64,000 nt of DNA from Hetaerina americana (Eukaryota > Arthropoda > Insecta > Odonata > Calopterygidae): NCBI GenBank assembly GCA_022747635.1, contig JAKTNV010000005.1:87349469-87413468 (forward strand). The letters run 5' to 3'. Shown here piece after piece: positions 36,380 to 47,585 of this stretch. The notes under the pieces are model-generated. The model was not told the DNA's origin. It saw nothing but the letters and a program-made list of their open reading frames with translations, and searched no databases. Both the position numbers and the translations under genes were made by a program. How positions within the stretch are numbered: the first letter of the stretch is position 1; each line of letters opens with the position of its first letter.

Positions 36380-36790
36380 TACATGGTCTGCCCAATAAAT
36401 GCGCGAACTGGTGCAATATGGCGGCCATGACGCAGACTATATCCCCACCCACTAGAGGCGCTAGTTGCCTGAGAACCAATGAGGCGTCTGTGTTTGGCGG
36501 ATCGTCGAGCTGTGCGTATGGTGCCACTTATGTTAGTTTCCGTTGTCCTTGTTTTTTACTGTTTGTCGAAAATGGAAATTGACGAAATCACGGAGCAACG
36601 AATCAACATAAAGTGTTTTGGTGAAGTGCAGTGGTAAGAGTTATCAAGAAATCACTGAAATATTGACAGCTGTTTACGGTGATAATACTCTGAAGAAAAC
36701 ATCCGTTTTCAAGTGGATTAAGCGTTTAGAAGATGGCCGACAAGACGCCATGGATGATGGAACGATGCGATGGGACAACCTTCAACCACC
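36380..36790 (+). pseudogene. mariner 5' end with N-terminal helix-turn-helix
   Basis: Starts near an ACATGGTCTGCCCAATAA-type end and runs through a leader to a MEIDE / EQRIN-like start (36571). KSYQEITEILTAVYGDNTL and SVFKWIKRLEDGRQD follow (36635-36745), the paired DNA-binding helices of a mariner transposase. The catalytic domain is absent after about 36770. The lineage differs from the copies at 16130 and 35240 by these residues. Confidence 0.75.
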
Positions 36791-37869
36791 TGTGTTATCG
36801 GCAACATTGATCGTGTGCAGTCCCTCCAGACATCCTCGCGACGACATGCGGGTCTTCGTGTAAATACTTTTCCACCGCCTCCGCCACCATGTTGTATCCG
36901 TTTTTTGATCTCTAATTTTTTTAAAAATAATTAATGATTGTGATGATACTTCCCCCCTAGTACTATCTCTTTTAATATCTTCCTTAGTTTTTTTCATGCA
37001 TGGCCATATCATTAGGGCCTCCGCATCGTCCGAACATTTCGCGAGTTCAATTTCTATTTTTTTATAATAACGGAGTCATCCAAGGAGTTGGCGGGTTGGT
37101 TACTACTCTTAATAGAACATATTCGTCATGGCGGTCAAATGTGTAATGACACTACCTATCTTATCTATGTCTTTAAACTATTTTCTTTGCAAAACTGCAC
37201 GTAATTAAAACTATTTTCTCCTACGTTTCTAATATGCACATTAGGCAGATGATCGCATTACTGTTTATCCCAAAAGTTCATTTGCTTACTTACCGTAATG
37301 GCGACTGGATTTACAATGTGTCTCCAATGCTATTACTGATTTGTTTACAGTTTTTCCCCGCCGTATCCATGACAACAACAACAATATGAATGGCATTTCA
37401 GATAAACACAAACTCCAAGATGGCGCCGTTTTAAGAGACGACATTTTTCTATCAACTCATCCCGCAATACCCGGAAGTTTGCGTACGTCTTGGAGGGAAG
37501 AGGCGTGGAACCTCATTAGTTCCATTGCAGCTACGGAGGGAGCACTTTACTTAGAGCTGGCACAATCGTCATTTAAGATTAGCGTGAGAATTTCACTTCA
37601 AAATTCAACGTAATTTAGAATCGAGGAATCGCGTGGGAGACGGAGCAATTCTTATATCTGTAGCTTCAATTTACATCTAAATCTACATATAGTTAGTAAT
37701 TTAAGGATTATTTCCTCTCAAAATAAAACACACTTGTATGTATCCAGTGATGAAATACACTGGAATAGATACAAAAAAGTTATTATTTTCATCTCATAAC
37801 TACATCTCTCTACTATTTTTAAACATATTCGCCAAACAGGGTTAAACATTTGCCGTATCTCTGAACTAG
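36791..37869. other. No feature recognised
   Basis: A 90-codon plus frame (37341-37613) has no recognisable domain. Otherwise AT-rich. Confidence 0.45.
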
Positions 37870-38520
37870 TTTAGAAATTCCTTCGGCATAAAATTTTGCC
37901 GCCTGAGATGCCGCCTAGCCAACCGACGCCGGCATCTTGAAGTTCCTCGTCGAGACGAACACAAAACATATGCAGTAGCCTGACTTTTTAGTCGTCCTTC
38001 CGTGCAATAGAGTCGTATAAATCTGTGGAAAACATTCTAAAGATTTCAGATATCATATAACGCCGATTTACACGTAATTTTGCATTAATTTTCTGGCGCA
38101 GTTCATTGCTCATCACAGACGGGGGGCGGCCACTTCTGTTATCATCATCATCATGGACATTAGTCCATTCACTCTTAAACGAACGACAACACTGGCACGC
38201 TCAACTCTTGTCACTCATCACATTTGGTCCACATAGAGCACGAATTTCCCGATGATGAACGTCAGCAGATTTTAAGTTTGTTATCAGTAAAAACCTTATC
38301 ACTGAAGGGACTTCACATTTGGCGGGAATTACAATTGAATTGCTCATTTTGACTGGCTATTGTAAACAAACGGCAAGCGGCGCGACCTTCTGACCACTGG
38401 AGATTCGAGGCGCACTGACCTATAATCTGTGGGTCAATACAGTGACCATTCGGCTCCCCCTTCCACTTACTCTCACGCTGCACGAAAACGGGAGGTTACT
38501 CTTTGAACACCCCTCGTATT
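37870..38520 (-). pseudogene. mariner N-terminal half, third lineage
   Basis: Minus strand: an end reading GGGTGTTCAAAGAGTAACCT (near 38513) begins a leader to an ATG at about 38347. Then AKCEVPSVIRFLL, HHREIRALCGPNVMSD, RASVVVRLRVNG and VHDDDD-RSGRPPSVMSNEL (near 38120-38165), and NAKLRVNRRYMISEIFRM. This is the DNA-binding half of a mariner transposase with frameshifts between blocks. The catalytic half is missing. A run of ATG/ATC repeats (TCATCATCATCATG) expands the acidic segment. Confidence 0.75.
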
Positions 38521-40324
38521 TAGTTATTTTTTTCGTAAGTATTTCGATAGATTTAACAATTAATTTTAATCTCCACGTACTTTTCAAGTGAGTGATCGTA
38601 AAAGTTTAAGTAATCGTTGCTTTTGCTCGCACGATAAGCAAGAACTCATATTTTCATCCATAATTTTAATAATGCCCAACTGCCCGATCAGTAGCAGTGA
38701 AAGCGTCATGAAAAAGCCGTAAAAAAATAAAAACATTCTGTAAAATAGTTTCCAAAAATAATTTGCATTTTATGAAACTGAGTTTATTCGGGATGAAACC
38801 TTTTTTTTAAACCGATTAATGAAAGTAGAGCTGTTTATTTCCACTCATTATCCTTTCCTAAAAGCAACAATGGAGCATCCCCACGCAATAATGACGACGT
38901 TCCTTAATGGACGTTTGAAACGAATCATTAAACAATGCCGGCTGGAAGCACGTGTAATGTTGATTTCAATTAATGCAACGAACGCTCTGAAAAGATCGTT
39001 AATGGCTAGTACACTTGTCGTGAAAAATTAAGGAGATTATGCAAATGCCGGCTAATCTCTCAACATCAGGCAGTGTGGCAATAAACGTTTGGGCGATAGT
39101 AAAACCGTTTTGAAAACTCCAGAAATCATGCATTAATTTCATAAATCGTTGTTATTTTTGATTTTTGATGGACATTTCAGCGCTAGATACTTTATATCTT
39201 TTGCGTTTTAGTCTCTTAAAATAAGCAAGTAAATTATCAGTGGACGTAGTATTTATTCCATTGTAATTTCGACATTCAGCTATTTCAATTTCGAAATATG
39301 AGAGTCCCAAGTCTCATTTGAAGGCGCAAAAATGTTAACTGTATAGTGTGTCAGATAAACAAGATATCGTGTTTTCAAAAAGGCATTCCTATGTGTACAT
39401 ATTTCAATAGTGGAAGAATGTGAAATAAAACTTTGAAAAACCTTCCGAAAATTCGATTTTTTTCGTTTCATTTATGGAATTAGAGCTGTTTCTCCATTAA
39501 TAAAACCTTTTTCTGACTCTGTTGTAATGGCTTCCAGTTATATCCACGGCAACGATGTCAACATGCATATAGTAGAATTCTAAATAGACAATGTGGCGTG
39601 TTCCAGGAACGGTGTTATCTATATGGCCAAACAACTAACAATTTACATTAAACGGTTAAACGCAAAGTAAATGGCATTAATAAAAATATAGAGCTGTCAC
39701 ACGCATTCCATGTAAGGCGTAAACGGGCTCGAATGCTGGGCGTGCAAACGTAACATGGTAGTCAAAATGAACGAAGATGCGAAGGAAATTTTAATCCCCG
39801 AAGCACATCCCTCACGTCACGACGACAGAGACAAGAGCGGTCGCTGTATCAAGCGCCCTCCCCAGTCGCCGCCGTATGCTATTCTCTCTCGCGTTGAATG
39901 ATGGGAAACGACGTCACGAGACAAGTCGCTTCCGGGCAAAGCGACTCTCACGGGACGTTAAGTTCTTAAGATCGTGAAAACAACTCTGAGAGGTTGGTAT
40001 GCATGAAATTTCCAGTAATATAGGTCAGCGTACAATAAGACAGTAAATAGCCTTACGAATTCAAACATAGTACACGGATTAGCCAAGAGTCTTATGCATT
40101 GAAATAAAAAATGTTAACATACGCATTTTTCAAACGTCCCGCAAAAATAGCGGGAAGACACGTGACCCAAGTCCTTTTTTCTTTGATTTGATCGTTATTT
40201 CCCACTGTACCCAATGTTGACTGCAATTTGTTTTATAATACGGAGTACCCCTTGTTTGTTGTGTGATAACATTGTAACACGGCATGAAAGGCTGCACGTT
40301 TTTCTGAACGGTGATTCCTTGTGT
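38521..40324. other. No feature recognised
   Basis: AT-rich. Short frames at 38819-39031 (plus), 39280-39471 (minus) and 40130-40372 (minus) have no recognisable family. A GC-richer patch lies at 39800-39965. Confidence 0.5.
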
Positions 40325-40375
40325 GTAATCACCCCCTGCCACACACCATAGCGGTGGCTTGCAGGGTACCATGTA
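40325..40375 (+). repeat. LINE 3' tail with hairpin, CAGGG subtype
   Basis: CCCTGC (40334-40339) pairs with GCAGGG (40361-40366), and an inner CACC/GGTG pair is also present. Compared with the CCCCGC/GCGGGG subtype, both arms change together, so pairing is kept. Confidence 0.75.
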
Positions 40376-41124
40376 ACACAGAAGAAAACAATAGAATATC
40401 AGTAAAAAAAGGTGATTTCAAATTGGGGTAAAGAAAGAACTAGAACAAAAAAAATACGAAAATATTGACCAATTAAACAAATCTCGCACTTTAATTCCCC
40501 TGGTTTGGTACGTACCACATATCGAACATCAATGATTTTATTTCAACAAAATTAGATGATGAAGGACCGCATTTAGGTGGACCGATCACAAATGATAACA
40601 AAAATCTCAGAAACAGACAAGAGAAATAAGAAAGTGAAAAAAGATTACCTTAGCAGCGGTGTGTAATATGGAAGCGAAGAGTCACTATGGACCAAAAATG
40701 CAAAAACTCAGAAACTGCAGAGATGAACATTTCTCGTAAAAATCGAAATATATATTCACGAGAAAAAATGGAATATGAAATCATTTGAATGATAAGATAT
40801 GAAATTATAAGAATGAACCGAATGGGAAAGCATGAGAAAGAAGAGTTAAGTGTTAAGAGAGATAGAGAGAATCCATTCGACTGTGCATTCGTGTAATCGG
40901 TGCATTTCGAAAAATGAAACACTTACTCGTAATCGCATCGAGATTTTTCGATTCGCAAGCATTTAAGTAATATTTACTTCTCCTCGCACGGTAGGGCAGA
41001 AAGGGTTTATAGAAGACTCTTATTTTCACCTTCAAGAAGCCCTTGAAACATGGTTTCGAAGAGGAAAATGCTGAAGATAAAATGAAGAGACAAAGTAGGG
41101 AGAACTATGGATTATACGTGTATA
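40376..41124. other. No feature recognised
   Basis: AT-rich. Minus frames at 40650-41035 are rich in F, S, Y and L, with no family recognised. Confidence 0.5.
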
Positions 41125-41700
41125 CATGGTCAATTATGAAAGTAAGGCGCATGATTTTATTGTGACGCCACTATCTATGGCAGTGCGGTAAAAACTCATC
41201 GGGAAACATGGTGGGAGGTCTGCCATTCCAACGCAGCCAGTCGTAAGTTTGCTCCGAGCAGTCTGAGCGGAAGGAGTTGCCTCCACGTGAAGTGTGTTTT
41301 TCAACTTCGTAACACGGTGTGATGGAGACTTCGCTTGACCATGACAATGCTCCCAGCCACACGTCCTTTATCGTTTCCAACTTCCTGGCCCGGAACACCA
41401 CCAGGTCCAGGTCGAGGACCTGGACCTGGTGGTGTTCCGGGGCTCGAGAACCACCAGCATCGCGGTGGTCCTCGAGCCCCCTTACAGTCCCGACTTGACT
41501 CCGTGTGACTTTTTTTTGTTTCCCCGACTGAAGAGAAAGCTGGAAGAAAAGCATTGGGAGACCAAACATCCAAAAGTATGTCAAAAACTTTCCCTGAGAG
41601 ACATTCCCGTGGAGAGGAGTATCAGGGTGCCTTCCAGGCGTGGCAGACACGTCTCCGCAAGTGTATTGATGCAAGGGGAGATAGTATTTTGAAGAATTTT
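41125..41700 (+). pseudogene. mariner deletion derivative, copy 1
   Basis: A 5' non-coding part (41130-41325, beginning GGCGCATGATTTTATTGTGA) is joined directly to the C-terminal coding part DHDNAPSHTSFIVSNFLARN (from about 41338) and PPYSPDLTPCDFFLFPRLK (41480-41535), ending at a stop near 41691. Everything from the helix-turn-helix to the first catalytic Asp is missing. The copy at 48005-48520 (minus) has the same junction. It keeps the HDNAP and CDFFLFP Asp residues. The frame is broken by an inserted palindrome at 41388-41481. The large minus frame here is antisense. Confidence 0.8.
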
Positions 41701-42916
41701 AAGAATTTGTGCGAGTACGATCAATAATTATATTTTTCCCAGAGAATTCGCATTCCTTTTATAGTGGACCATATGGCAATACGAACGGTTAAGACTAGAT
41801 ATGGGAATGGATTGGAAACACCTTGAGACACGATGAGTTATTTAGAATCTTTATAATAAGTGGAAAGGAAAAATATTGGAGGGAAGATACCACAAAGAAA
41901 TCCCGAAAGGATACAATTAAATGGTAAACATATTGAGAAGGACGTAATAAAACAGAGAAATTATCATACAGAGAGGGAATTAATCAACACTGAATAGAAA
42001 AAAAATGAAGGCTCCGGTGATTCAATCTAAGAATTGAAACTCTGATGACGATGATGATTCCGAAACATTAGAAATTAAATGAAGTAATTTTTTTGACGTC
42101 CCATCGAGCAGAAATGTCAAAATACTACCAAACTCTTTTTAATATCACCATGGATATCAATTTATTTTTCTCGTGATATGGTAAACTTGTCTAAACTTGA
42201 ATAAAGCTTCTTACGTGACAATATTATGTTTCTTGAAAAGAAATCGGCTTTGTACGATTTAAAATAGTGACGTTTCACATTTTATTTCCAAATTCATAAA
42301 TTTATCAAATTTTGGCTTGCGCACATCGCCTTGTTTTGTTTTAAGTTGTTCACACATTCTGTTCGCAGTGATAATTCGCAATATGAAACATTACGCCATT
42401 TTGAATGGTCTACGAAATGTTTCAAAGGTTCAATTCTTCCAAATTAAAGAACTAGCAAAACCAACTGCAATTGATACACAAATGTCATTACATCAACGTG
42501 AACAGGCAACACATTTCTATTGTTTTATTCGTTTTTCTTTTCATCGGAAATATATTAGCCTATTTCAATGGTCACCAGTTTCGCGGTAATAGAGAGTTAT
42601 CCATAAAGAATACATGTCAAAAGCGCAAAATTGAAGGGAGATAGGTATATGCAAGAATAATCCCCCGAGTCAATAAAATGGTCTACGGATATGCTATCTT
42701 GAAATTTACTATATGATATGTGGATATTAATTGACCCCTAGAGTACCATAAAGAATGTTGCGTGAGCGAACGCTCGAGAGGGGGAGGAGGAGGTTTCTGC
42801 GCACGAAAATAATTAGAGGTGACTTAGGTTCAGTGGGCTGGTGGGGTTAGGAAAGAAATGGTGCAGTAGGGGTTTAAGGGTTGATCCTCATGACTATTTC
42901 TTAATATATCCTGATG

Positions 42917-42917
<1 letters not shown>
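41701..42917. other. No feature recognised
   Basis: A 90-codon plus frame (42317-42589), rich in F, H and R, has no known family. A chance-like CTGATGA...CGAAAC match at 42043-42072 is discussed under rejected items. Confidence 0.45.
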
Positions 42918-42970
<53 letters not shown>

Positions 42971-42991
42971 TATATATATATATATATATAG
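42918..42991. repeat. (TA)n microsatellite
   Basis: About 36 TA units with one AGATA break. Confidence 0.95.
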
Positions 42992-43189
42992 ATGATTTCT
43001 ACCAAAAAAATATCTCCTAACAAAACGCAGCCCCACATCCTACTCTACAACATGTCCCTCTTCATCTCTGTGTACTGCCTTCCTCCCTTCACCCATGATT
43101 TAAGATTTCATTTTTTCCACGAACAAGAAGGGATCATAATAAAATTGGCCGACCGTGGTAGGGTCATGTTCGGGTAAAATTATTCTGGT

Positions 43190-43240
43190 GTGTATTCTCC
43201 CCCTGCCATACACCCTGGTGGTGGCTTGCAGGGTACATTA
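43190..43240 (+). repeat. LINE 3' tail with hairpin, CAGGG subtype
   Basis: CCCTGC (43201-43206) pairs with GCAGGG (43228-43233), and the inner arms CACC/GGTG pair. The tail abuts the 3' end of the minus-strand RTE-like copy that starts at 43253. Confidence 0.75.
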
Positions 43241-43252
43241 TTATTATAATTA

Positions 43253-43500
43253 TTAGGTAATCTACCGGTTCAGGTAGGTTTTTGGAAGGACAGCTACTAA
43301 ATAAATATTTTGTCACTCCTAACAAAACACAAAATCCAGCATCCTACTCTAAATCAGGTCCCTCTTCATCTCTGAGTACTTTCTTCCTCCCTTCATCTCG
43401 TCCAACATCCCTATCCTGTTCCTTCCCTTACCACGTTTGCCCAACATTCTCCCCTCTGTTACAGTCTTCAATATCCCACTGCTGGTCAATACCCCCTATT

Positions 43501-43501
<1 letters not shown>
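43253..43501 (-). pseudogene. RTE-like LINE 3' end, short copy
   Basis: The plus strand from TAATCTACCGGTTCAGGTAG to 43500 closely matches 56173-56420 (same order: CAGCTACTA, CACAAAATCCAGCATCCTAC, CATCCCTATCCTGTTCC). Minus strand holds the final codons and tail of the element. Its 5' truncation point runs straight into a (TA)n array at 43502. Confidence 0.8.

Positions 43502-43580
<79 letters not shown>
43502..43580. repeat. (TA)n microsatellite
   Basis: About 39 uninterrupted TA units, between a LINE truncation point and a mariner relic. Confidence 0.95.
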
Positions 43581-43581
<1 letters not shown>

Positions 43582-43589
43582 CCGTTCAC

Positions 43590-44340
43590 CGTTGCAAGTC
43601 CACCAGAGTACACCTTAAAAGAACAGCGCTCTTTCATTAGATTTTTAGTCACAGAAGATGTAAACCTAAATGAAATACTTTCTAGACTGTTGATAAAATA
43701 CGAGAAAGGTGATATGAACCATGCAAATGTTTACAAATGGGTTGATCGGTATAAAAGTGGCCGAACAAGTGTGGGTGATGAACTCCTAAAGTGGACGTGC
43801 AGTCGAAGTTTCTAGTCCCTCGTTGGAAATGAGAATCGATGGACTTATATTCGCGATAAGAGAAGAATTATTGTTCATGAATGATGGCAAAGGAAGTTTA
43901 AGTGATGGCTTAATTTTTTGGAGCAATGAATTACTTTTTAAACAGTTCCAGCAATCAAATTGTTGGAACTGTTCACAATATCATTCATAACCATTTAAAA
44001 ACGTACAGGAAAACGTGTGTTAGATGGATTCCCAGGCATCTTGCTGATGCTCATAAAAAATCGAGACTTTCCATTAGTCAAGACGAATAGCGACGAAGTT
44101 TGATCAAAGAAGACGTTTTTTTTAAAAGAATAGTTACTTGCGATGAGGTCTGGATCCATCACTATGACCCAGAGATCAAAGGACAAGAGTATGCACAAGG
44201 AAGCCAACCAGCTCTCCCCGTGCAATCCTCTTGTGGACTTGCCATGGTGGACTTGAACATTTTGAGGCTATGTTGTCATAAAATAATCAAACAGCCAATC
44301 AGAGCTCATCCCAGGGATGCCAACAAACACAACTGAAAAA
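43590..44340 (+). pseudogene. mariner transposase relic with intact DE-WIHH block
   Basis: Plus-strand blocks: EQRSFIRFLVTEDV (43620-43660), YKWVDRYKSGRTSVGDE (43735-43785), RKTCVRWIPRHLADAHKKSR-like (44010-44065) and RIVTCDEVWIHHYDPEIKGQ (44130-44185), the last carrying the first catalytic Asp in a well-kept frame (44100-44336). Frames break between blocks. The region after the WIHHYDPE block is short and ends at about 44336, so the second and third catalytic Asp are missing. This is a fourth mariner lineage. Confidence 0.8.
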
Positions 44341-44384
44341 ATGGTATAGATTAATTTGAATATGCTTCACACCTTCAGGCTTTA

Positions 44385-44480
44385 ATCGTTTGATGTCCAA
44401 ATTAAATGAGTTTGTAATTTTCCACAGACGTACACTGAGTCTGTGGAAAACTGCAAATTCATTTAATATTGGCATTCATT
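44385..44480. repeat. Inverted-repeat element (possible MITE)
   Basis: A 29-base arm (44401-44429) and its reverse complement (44439-44467) pair with a few mismatches around GTACACTGA. The pairing continues weakly outwards. It starts 45 bp after the mariner relic, so it may be linked mariner ends or an independent small element. Confidence 0.7.
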
Positions 44481-44811
44481 GAATAGTTTAAAAATGAGAA
44501 CATTTGTCCATCTACTTATTGAATGACCCTAGCTTCTATCGTATGCGTAGAAGAGTTTAAACACCGTTCTCCATGCAGGTGTTGTTTTCTTATCTACATA
44601 ATTTGATGAATAGAATGGTTTGAGGCGTCACTTTGCAGAAGCGATTCCTATCGGAAAAGAAAATACTTTGTTCTCCCACATATATCATAATATACGTGGA
44701 AAAAGATAGTATCCTCTTTTCCGATTCATAATTTGAATTGTTTTTCACATATTAAATGCAACTAAAAGTTGAGAAAAACTTAAATATTTGATGATGCATG
44801 CCTGGTGCTGA
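44481..44811. other. No feature recognised
   Basis: AT-rich sequence with nothing visible. Confidence 0.5.
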
Positions 44812-44862
44812 ATCACCCCCTGCCGCACACCCAAGCGTTGGCTTGCAGCACACCATGCAGAA
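44812..44862 (+). repeat. LINE 3' tail, partial hairpin
   Basis: CCCTGC (44818-44823) and GCAGCA (44845-44850): the inner four pairs CTGC/GCAG remain, the outer two are lost. Confidence 0.65.
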
Positions 44863-45639
44863 ACATAAATATTTTGCCTTACCTTTACCTATATACTTTT
44901 CAAATGGACTTGGTATAAGGTTCTAGTGGCCCACAAGGGCCCATGTTGAAAGCGCTCATTATTTATTGAAAAATAACGTAAAAGTTAACAGTGGAATCTT
45001 ATTTTTTAATCATGCCTGTCGATATGAAGTGCCTATGTGCTCCAAAGTTGCTGCATTCAAATTCACGGACGGACTATCTTGAATAAGTGACCCAGGGGGG
45101 GGGGGGGGGTCAGAACCAAAGGCAGCCGTTGGTCCGCGTGCCCCCTCTCCTTGAGGCAATCTTAAAGTAAATGTGAGTTAAAGGCTTTCAACCCTCCCTC
45201 GACCCGCCCCCGCGCTGCTTTCACGGTCGTGGGCGGAGGGGTCAATAAGGTGAGGTTGGTCAACAAGGGGCCTCTCCCGCCTCCTTCTCCCCACCCCTTC
45301 CTCCCCAATGAACACACTTCCTGACCCCTTCCTTCCCCCCTCTCTCTCCGTGAAATTCAAAAAATTGTTCCCCTCCCCCCTCAACCACACCCTCCACATG
45401 AATATGCAGGGCAGCCTTATTTTTTATCATTTCGTTCTCTTTTACGCCCTGAGAGAAACGAGGTCAGGGGGACGTGGGAGCGAGTTCCGGGGGCAAACAT
45501 TATTCATGTTTCAGAAAACAATAAGCTATTTATATGCAACCTTGCACGCGAGCCGTTTGGAATTCCACCCTCCCAAACACAACCCCGTCGTATCCCTCGC
45601 AGATTTGTTTATTTTCGGTATTTCAGAAAGGGTTCGGCG
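44863..45639. other. No gene recognised; G15 run and C-rich block
   Basis: A run of 15 G lies at 45095-45109. A C-rich block (45180-45380) gives P/S-rich frames on both strands (73 and 120 codons) with no recognised domain. Confidence 0.5.
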
Positions 45640-45770
45640 TGTCAGGGTGGTCGTGGTGTTTAACAGTTAACAATGGCTTCCCACCCCGTAGCCTCGGATT
45701 CAAATACCGGCGGCGTCAGAATTTTGCAGAGACATCTTCATCCCTGCTTGAGGTTAAAAGCGAAAATAAT
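45640..45770 (+). repeat. tRNA-derived SINE head, family A
   Basis: GTGGTCGTGGTGTTTAACAG, then CCTCGGATTCAAATACCGGC (B box, diverged) and TCATCCCTGCTTGAGG, the start of the family body seen at 7495. The rest of the body is missing. Confidence 0.65.
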
Positions 45771-45999
45771 TACGTAAGTATTCAATTGCCTATTATGTGT
45801 ATATGGTGAAAATAAAAATATATATTAATATGCCGAGCAATCAACATAGGGGGTTTTTAATTAGTGTAAAAAGATACCGCTTACATATGTTAATAAGACG
45901 TTAGTGTAGTGAGCATTTAATATGTTGAATAACTAATAAAGGGGATTTTTAATTCATGTAAATAGATAACATATGCGGAATTTAATAAGACGTTCATCG
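45771..45999. other. No feature recognised
   Basis: AT-rich. A word 'agggggtttttaattagtgtaaa' recurs with changes at 45849 and 45941, about 92 bp apart, suggesting an old duplication. Confidence 0.5.
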
Positions 46000-46200
46000 G
46001 ACGCCGAACCCGGTGGCGGCGGGGTAACGTCCTCGTCTGCCATTCCAAGGGTCGCGGGTTCGATTCCCGCCTGGGTGAGTTTTCCTCCACCTAGGGCTTG
46101 GGTGTTTGTAAATGTGATCATTGTTATCGTTGTTAATAGTTCGATGTGAAGGCCAGAATGTGCTGTTTTCGGACTTATACTGAATAAATAAATAAAATAA
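46000..46200 (+). repeat. tRNA-derived SINE, complete-looking (family B)
   Basis: A tRNA-like head (about 46010-46078) contains an A-box-like GGTGGCGGCGGGGTAACG and a perfect B arm, GCGGG-TTCGATT-CCCGC. The acceptor stem CCCGG/CTGGG can pair. A body of about 90 bases follows, ending in TGAATAAATAAATAAAATAA, an A-rich tail. It is the clearest single SINE here. It is not a tRNA gene because of the body and tail and because the anticodon arm is poor. Confidence 0.8.
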
Positions 46201-46235
46201 ATAAAAACAAACTTATAAGTTCAAAGCACCTGAGA

Positions 46236-46239
46236 ATAT

Positions 46240-46306
<67 letters not shown>

Positions 46307-46372
46307 CACACACATACACACACATATATACATGTATATATATATATATATATATAAATACACACACATAAA
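46236..46372. repeat. (TA)n/(CA)n microsatellite
   Basis: TA array, ACACACACATA block, second TA array and a second CA block, that is, a duplicated compound microsatellite starting shortly after the SINE tail. Confidence 0.95.
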
Positions 46373-46429
46373 CGTATGTATATAATTATGCAAGCATAAT
46401 CCATCTACATTTTTCTACTACCAGCTCTA

Positions 46430-46575
46430 CATTTTCAGTCGTATCCCGATCCCTACTTGGGGTGCTATGTGAGGACGGAGCATTTCAGGTACGCCAACCA
46501 TCGGATGACTTTGTGGCCCCATTGTACCTAGTTATATCAGAGCAGCCTCATGGCAGCGTCAGGTTTCCCTCAACC
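46430..46575 (+). repeat. SINE body, family A
   Basis: GTATCCCGATCCCTACTTGG, a GTACGCC-ATCGGATG segment and GGCAGCGTCAGGTTTCCCTC follow the order of the body at 7495-7640. The tRNA head is absent. A compound microsatellite lies just upstream. Confidence 0.65.
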
Positions 46576-47160
46576 AATTACCTCCCCAACCACAGTTCCT
46601 TGAAATTAACGCTGTCAACGAAATTAAATGAATTCTCCGCACGTATATATGCACTACTCCGGAAGCTTTCACAAATACGGGTAGCAGAGGGTGCCAATTC
46701 ACCAACCAGTCCACTTTTACTCCATTACTTTCACATATACACTTCACGCACACCGCTTCACCAAAAAGGGTACGCAAAAAAAAAGACGATGGGGTGACTG
46801 GGTGTCATTTATTAATTGCTTCTATTACGGCGACTTGAAATTCCTCACTTGACCAACATACTAATCAAGCACCTGTCCACCATTTTTATTCTTCTTTCTT
46901 TCTTTCTACTTTTACTTTCACGATTCTTATCAGAGGGGACAGTGTTGTTTTGATGAAAAATGTAGACTTTAAGGTTACAACTGAAAGTACATGCTTTCCC
47001 ACCAGAAAGTGTTTGACCACTTTCTGAATTATGTCTGTGCGTGTGTGTATGCATGTAATTTAGGGGTGTGGGGGCTAAAAAACTTTTGACCCGAACGGGA
47101 CGAAATTTTTTGCAAAACATTTTTATTAAATGAACATGAGATTACTTTTTTTGTTAACTT
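46576..47160. other. No feature recognised
   Basis: Frames of 91 (minus) and 111 (plus) codons have no recognisable domain. Confidence 0.45.
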
Positions 47161-47162
47161 GA

Positions 47163-47292
47163 GTCAGTGGCGCCGCATGAAGGAAGAGCGTTAAAAAAAT
47201 AACGGAAGGTCTGAGACAATTTCGTTTCACTTTTGTCAGTGGCGGCAGGCGGAAAAAAGTATGAAAAATAGCGAGAGAGGTCTGAGAATTAC
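47163..47292. repeat. Two-unit tandem duplication, 72-bp period
   Basis: GTCAGTGGCGCCGCATGAAG at 47163 and GTCAGTGGCGGCAGGCGGAA at 47235 start similar units that both end in GAGGTCTGAGA or AAGGTCTGAGA. Similarity is moderate. Confidence 0.7.
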
Positions 47293-47334
47293 ATTTAATA
47301 GCACAAATACCATTTTCCATGGAAAAAAAAACTA

Positions 47335-47585
47335 TTTATTTTTCTTGTTAAGATGTGATGGAGTTGAGTTATGAGGGACTTGAAACAGTATACCGGTAAA
47401 GGATTAAATTTTCCTATTGAGTTCACCATTTAATTTATCTCCCAAACATACAAAAACATATTATTTTTCTCGTTAAGATGCGAAGGAGTTGAGTTATTAG
47501 GGACTTGAAACATTATACAGGTAAAGGGTTACATTTTCCTATTAAGTCAGCCATTAAATGTATCTCGCAATCGTAATTTTGAAAG
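47335..47585. repeat. Two-unit tandem duplication, 125-bp period
   Basis: TTAAGATG-GA-GGAGTTGAG begins at 47348 and 47473, and both units continue through GGGACTTGAAAC, GTAAAGG and ATTTTCCTATT to a CATTTAAT or CATTAAAT end. Most positions agree, so the duplication is fairly recent. Confidence 0.85.

Noticed and set aside
41171..41674. 167-codon minus frame
   Set aside because: Antisense to the mariner derivative whose plus-strand blocks HDNAPSHT and CDFFLFP are clear. The palindrome lengthens the frame.
42043..42072. CTGATGA...CGAAAC match on the plus strand
   Set aside because: Helix II (CGATGATGATTCC) and helix III do not pair, and it lies in an ATGATG-type low-complexity stretch. Likely chance.
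46010..46080. A real tRNA gene at the good B box (also considered at 7395, 31515, 33640, 53336 and 58443)
   Set aside because: Anticodon arms do not fold properly and SINE bodies or TA arrays follow directly, so these are tRNA-derived SINE heads.
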